A stretch of DNA of 64,000 nt from Trebonia sp963777905 (GTDB taxonomy: Bacteria; Actinomycetota; Actinomycetes; Streptosporangiales; Streptosporangiaceae), in NCBI GenBank assembly GCA_963777905.1, contig CAVZSM010000027.1:62001-126000 (forward strand). Reading direction: 5' to 3'. Position 1 is the first letter of the stretch, and each line of letters begins with the position of its first letter. A program made the translations under genes and the position numbers. Below the pieces are notes generated by a model, which was not told the origin of the DNA, ran no database searches, and saw only the letters and a list, made by a program, of their open reading frames with translations. Below are positions 62,305-64,000 of this stretch, one piece after another.

Positions 62305-63129
62305 CTACGCGTTGAGGCGCTTCCACTCGCGGCGCGAGCCGTCCGCCCACTGCCCGTGGCGCTCGGCGAACAGCCGCGCTGCCGCCGTGCCGCTCCACTG
62401 GCCGGGCAGCAGCTCGGGGGGCAGCGACGGGTCGAGCGAGGGGAACCGGCGCCATGCGTGCACCAGCTCGAGCTGCCTGGCGAGCACGTCCGGCGGCGCC
62501 GGGTCGCGGAACTCGGCGAGGAACAGGTCGTATTCCGCGCCGACCGCGGGCAGGTCCCAGGCGGCCGCTACCATCGCCCGCGCGTCGGACAGCCCCGTCC
62601 GGCGGGCCGTGAACACGTGCGCGTCGTCCGCGACACCCGCCTCGGTCAGCGCCCGGACGGCCTCGCGCTCGCGCGCCGCGTGCGGGCTGATCCACAGCCC
62701 GGGGCCGAGCGAGCCGTACCCGGCCCACGCCAGCCGGGTCCGCACTTCGTGCCTGGCCCGCCGGTCGCTGTCGGGGATCCGCACCTGCACGAGGACCCAG
62801 GTTCCGTCCCAGTCGTGGGCGGGGCCGAAGGAGTAGATGCGTTCTGCGCCGTCGGTGAGCAGTCGCCGCGCGGCCGGCGTGAGCTGCCAGCGCGTGCGGC
62901 GGCCGACCTTGTCCGGCTTGAGCCAGCCCGCGTTGCTGGTGCGCATCAGCGCCTGCCTGGTGGCCTTCTCCGCGACGCCGAGGCGCTCGAAGGCGGCGAG
63001 CACGGCGCTCGTCCATGCCACACCCTCGGCGGGGAGCACGAACTCGCCCAGCAGCGTGAGCAGCATGCCGCGCGCGCTCTGCGCGCCGGCCTCGTGACGC
63101 CGGGACAGCGCCGGCGCGGATGACTCCAC
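62305..63129 (-). CDS. PaaX-family transcriptional repressor
   Basis: The 274 residues have an N-terminal winged helix (RGMLLTLLGEFVLPAEGVAW, EKATRQALMRTSNAGWLKPD) and the PaaX middle domain (RLLTDGAERIYSFGPAHDWD, GTWVLVQVRIPDSDRRARHE). The C-terminal domain reads LVHAWRRFPSLDPSLPPELL. PaaX represses phenylacetyl-CoA genes and is relieved by the CoA ester. Here, at the head of a box cluster, benzoyl-CoA is the probable ligand. It is transcribed in the same direction as boxC. Confidence 0.9.
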   Translation of the reverse strand: MESSAPALSRRHEAGAQSARGMLLTLLGEFVLPAEGVAWTSAVLAAFERLGVAEKATRQALMRTSNAGWLKPDKVGRRTRWQLTPAARRLLTDGAERIYSFGPAHDWDGTWVLVQVRIPDSDRRARHEVRTRLAWAGYGSLGPGLWISPHAAREREAVRALTEAGVADDAHVFTARRTGLSDARAMVAAAWDLPAVGAEYDLFLAEFRDPAPPDVLARQLELVHAWRRFPSLDPSLPPELLPGQWSGTAAARLFAERHGQWADGSRREWKRLNA

Positions 63130-63291
63130 TTAACCGTTCCTGTCCGGCATGACTTAGTAGCATACTGCGGCGCGACGGCCTGGTGGCTAACCGTGGGGTT
63201 TCGCCGGCCGCCGCGCCGCAGGTGCGCGCTAGTGCGCGATCGCACCGAGGTAGGGCAGGGTCAGGGCCCTCCTTACAGGGTCAGACCCTTC

Positions 63292-63825
63292 TTAGCGGAT
63301 GCGGAAGTACATGGTCGGGTGCCAGTAGGCGTTCCAGGTGTGCCAGCCCACCCGCGTTCCGGTGTTCTGCGCGCCGAACGTCATGTGCGACCAGGTGGTG
63401 ACGAACTCCACGTGGCCGGTGCCGTAGAACGCCAGGTCCCCGCGCCGCGGGCTGGATACCTGGTACAGCAGGCTGGAGCTCAGCATCGCGTAGGTCGTGC
63501 GCGGCAGGTTCACGCCGAGCTTGTGGCTGGCCCAGTAGACCAGGCCGGAGCAGTCGAATACGGACGGCCCTGCGCCGCCGTACACGTACCAGTCGCCTGT
63601 GCGAGTCTCGGCCTCGTCAAGGATGCGGCCGCCGATTGATTCGGTGGATGCGGTCAGTTGCGCGGTCACGGGGGCCGCGGGAGCCGCGTAGAACGCAGAA
63701 GACACGTGGTACGCGGGAGATGCCTGGTACGCCGCAGAAGGCTGGGTGGCGACGGCGGTCAGAGCCCCGGCTGCTGCTGCCGGGAGGAGTACCAGGGCTG
63801 AGCGACCCAGCCAGTTGCGCCGCAT
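63292..63825 (-). CDS. NlpC/P60-family cell-wall hydrolase, secreted
   Basis: The 177 residues start with a signal peptide (RRNWLGRSALVLLPAAAAGA). After a low-complexity Ala/Tyr/Ser linker comes the NlpC/P60 core: catalytic Cys in VFDCSGLVYWASHKLG, His in GHVEFVTTW, and RTTYAMLSSSLLYQ. It should cleave peptide stems of peptidoglycan outside the cell. It lacks a binding domain. It stands alone, with about 77 nt between its start and the end of the next gene. Confidence 0.88.
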   Translation of the reverse strand: MRRNWLGRSALVLLPAAAAGALTAVATQPSAAYQASPAYHVSSAFYAAPAAPVTAQLTASTESIGGRILDEAETRTGDWYVYGGAGPSVFDCSGLVYWASHKLGVNLPRTTYAMLSSSLLYQVSSPRRGDLAFYGTGHVEFVTTWSHMTFGAQNTGTRVGWHTWNAYWHPTMYFRIR

Positions 63826-63902
63826 CCTTAGGCGCCTCCGCGTCGCATAGCTCGGGCCCGGTTATAGGTACAGGACTCCCGGTGAAGCGCGATCGTTGCC
63901 AT

Positions 63903-64000
63903 CATTTACCTTTCCCCCCAAAGAATTTGGGTTGTCTCGCGGGACGGCTTTGTTGCTTGCCGCCGTACTTGCGTATCACCCGTTCGACGCCGTTGTCCGG
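63903..64000 (-). CDS. C-terminal end of a gene running off the right edge
   Basis: An open minus-strand frame enters from the edge, reads NGVERVIRKYGGKQQSR and then PKFFGGKGK, and stops at TGA 63903-63905. The basic ending with GGKGK has coding character. Nothing else can be said without the rest. Confidence 0.35.

Noticed and set aside
63826..63902. A ydaO-type (c-di-AMP) riboswitch before the NlpC/P60 gene
   Set aside because: Actinomycete cell-wall hydrolases often have one, but only 77 nt are available upstream and no conserved core was seen.

Overview
The window is high-GC chromosomal DNA of an actinomycete. The evidence is a complete Pup-proteasome locus (pup, prcB, prcA, dop, ARC/Mpa ATPase), a WhiB regulator, ANTAR proteins, a FasR-type regulator ahead of fabD-fabH-acpP-fabF, a homodimeric AceE, GTG starts and DUF1707/DUF3052 proteins. 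I cannot name the genus. No rRNA, tRNA, CRISPR array or complete mobile element was seen.

Region by region. (1) 1-22 kb is a signalling and stress block. It holds two multidomain PP2C (SpoIIE) phosphatases, a very large soluble HAMP-array hybrid histidine kinase, two RsbW-like ATPases, a STAS antagonist, a SigB/SigF-type sigma factor, an ECF sigma factor, two GAF-ANTAR proteins, a WhiB, an eRF1-like protein, a CBS protein and a GlsB membrane protein. A MarR gene with a new small leader ORF and a D-aminoacylase-like amidohydrolase also lie here. (2) 22-32.5 kb is a beta-glucoside uptake locus: a GH1 glucosidase divergent from a LacI regulator, then an Opp/Dpp-type ABC transporter and a second GH1 glucosidase. 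(3) 32.5-45.7 kb is central metabolism: zinc ribbon, AhpE-like peroxiredoxin, DUF3052, aceE, fasR-fabD-fabH-acpP-fabF and a biotin-dependent carboxylase beta subunit, then an AbiEi-like and a DUF1707 gene. (4) 45.7-54.7 kb is the proteasome locus with trmI, a site-2 protease and a RecB-like nuclease. (5) 54.7-63.1 kb is an aerobic benzoyl-CoA (box) cluster: PaaX-like regulator, boxC, boxB, benzoate-CoA ligase, a frameshifted amidohydrolase and a PaaH-like dehydrogenase. The right end has an NlpC/P60 hydrolase and the tail of another gene.

Four observations stand out. Three convergent gene pairs end in hairpins built from their own last codons and stop codons. Two families of palindromic repeats are present, one with compensatory arm changes. 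Several otherwise intact genes carry apparent one-base indels, two of them an extra A in the same GAAC context. A short ORF at 18.1-18.5 kb keeps only the four-cysteine Fe-S segment of a xanthine-dehydrogenase-family FAD subunit. FabD also carries an unusual C-terminal biotinyl/lipoyl-like extension.
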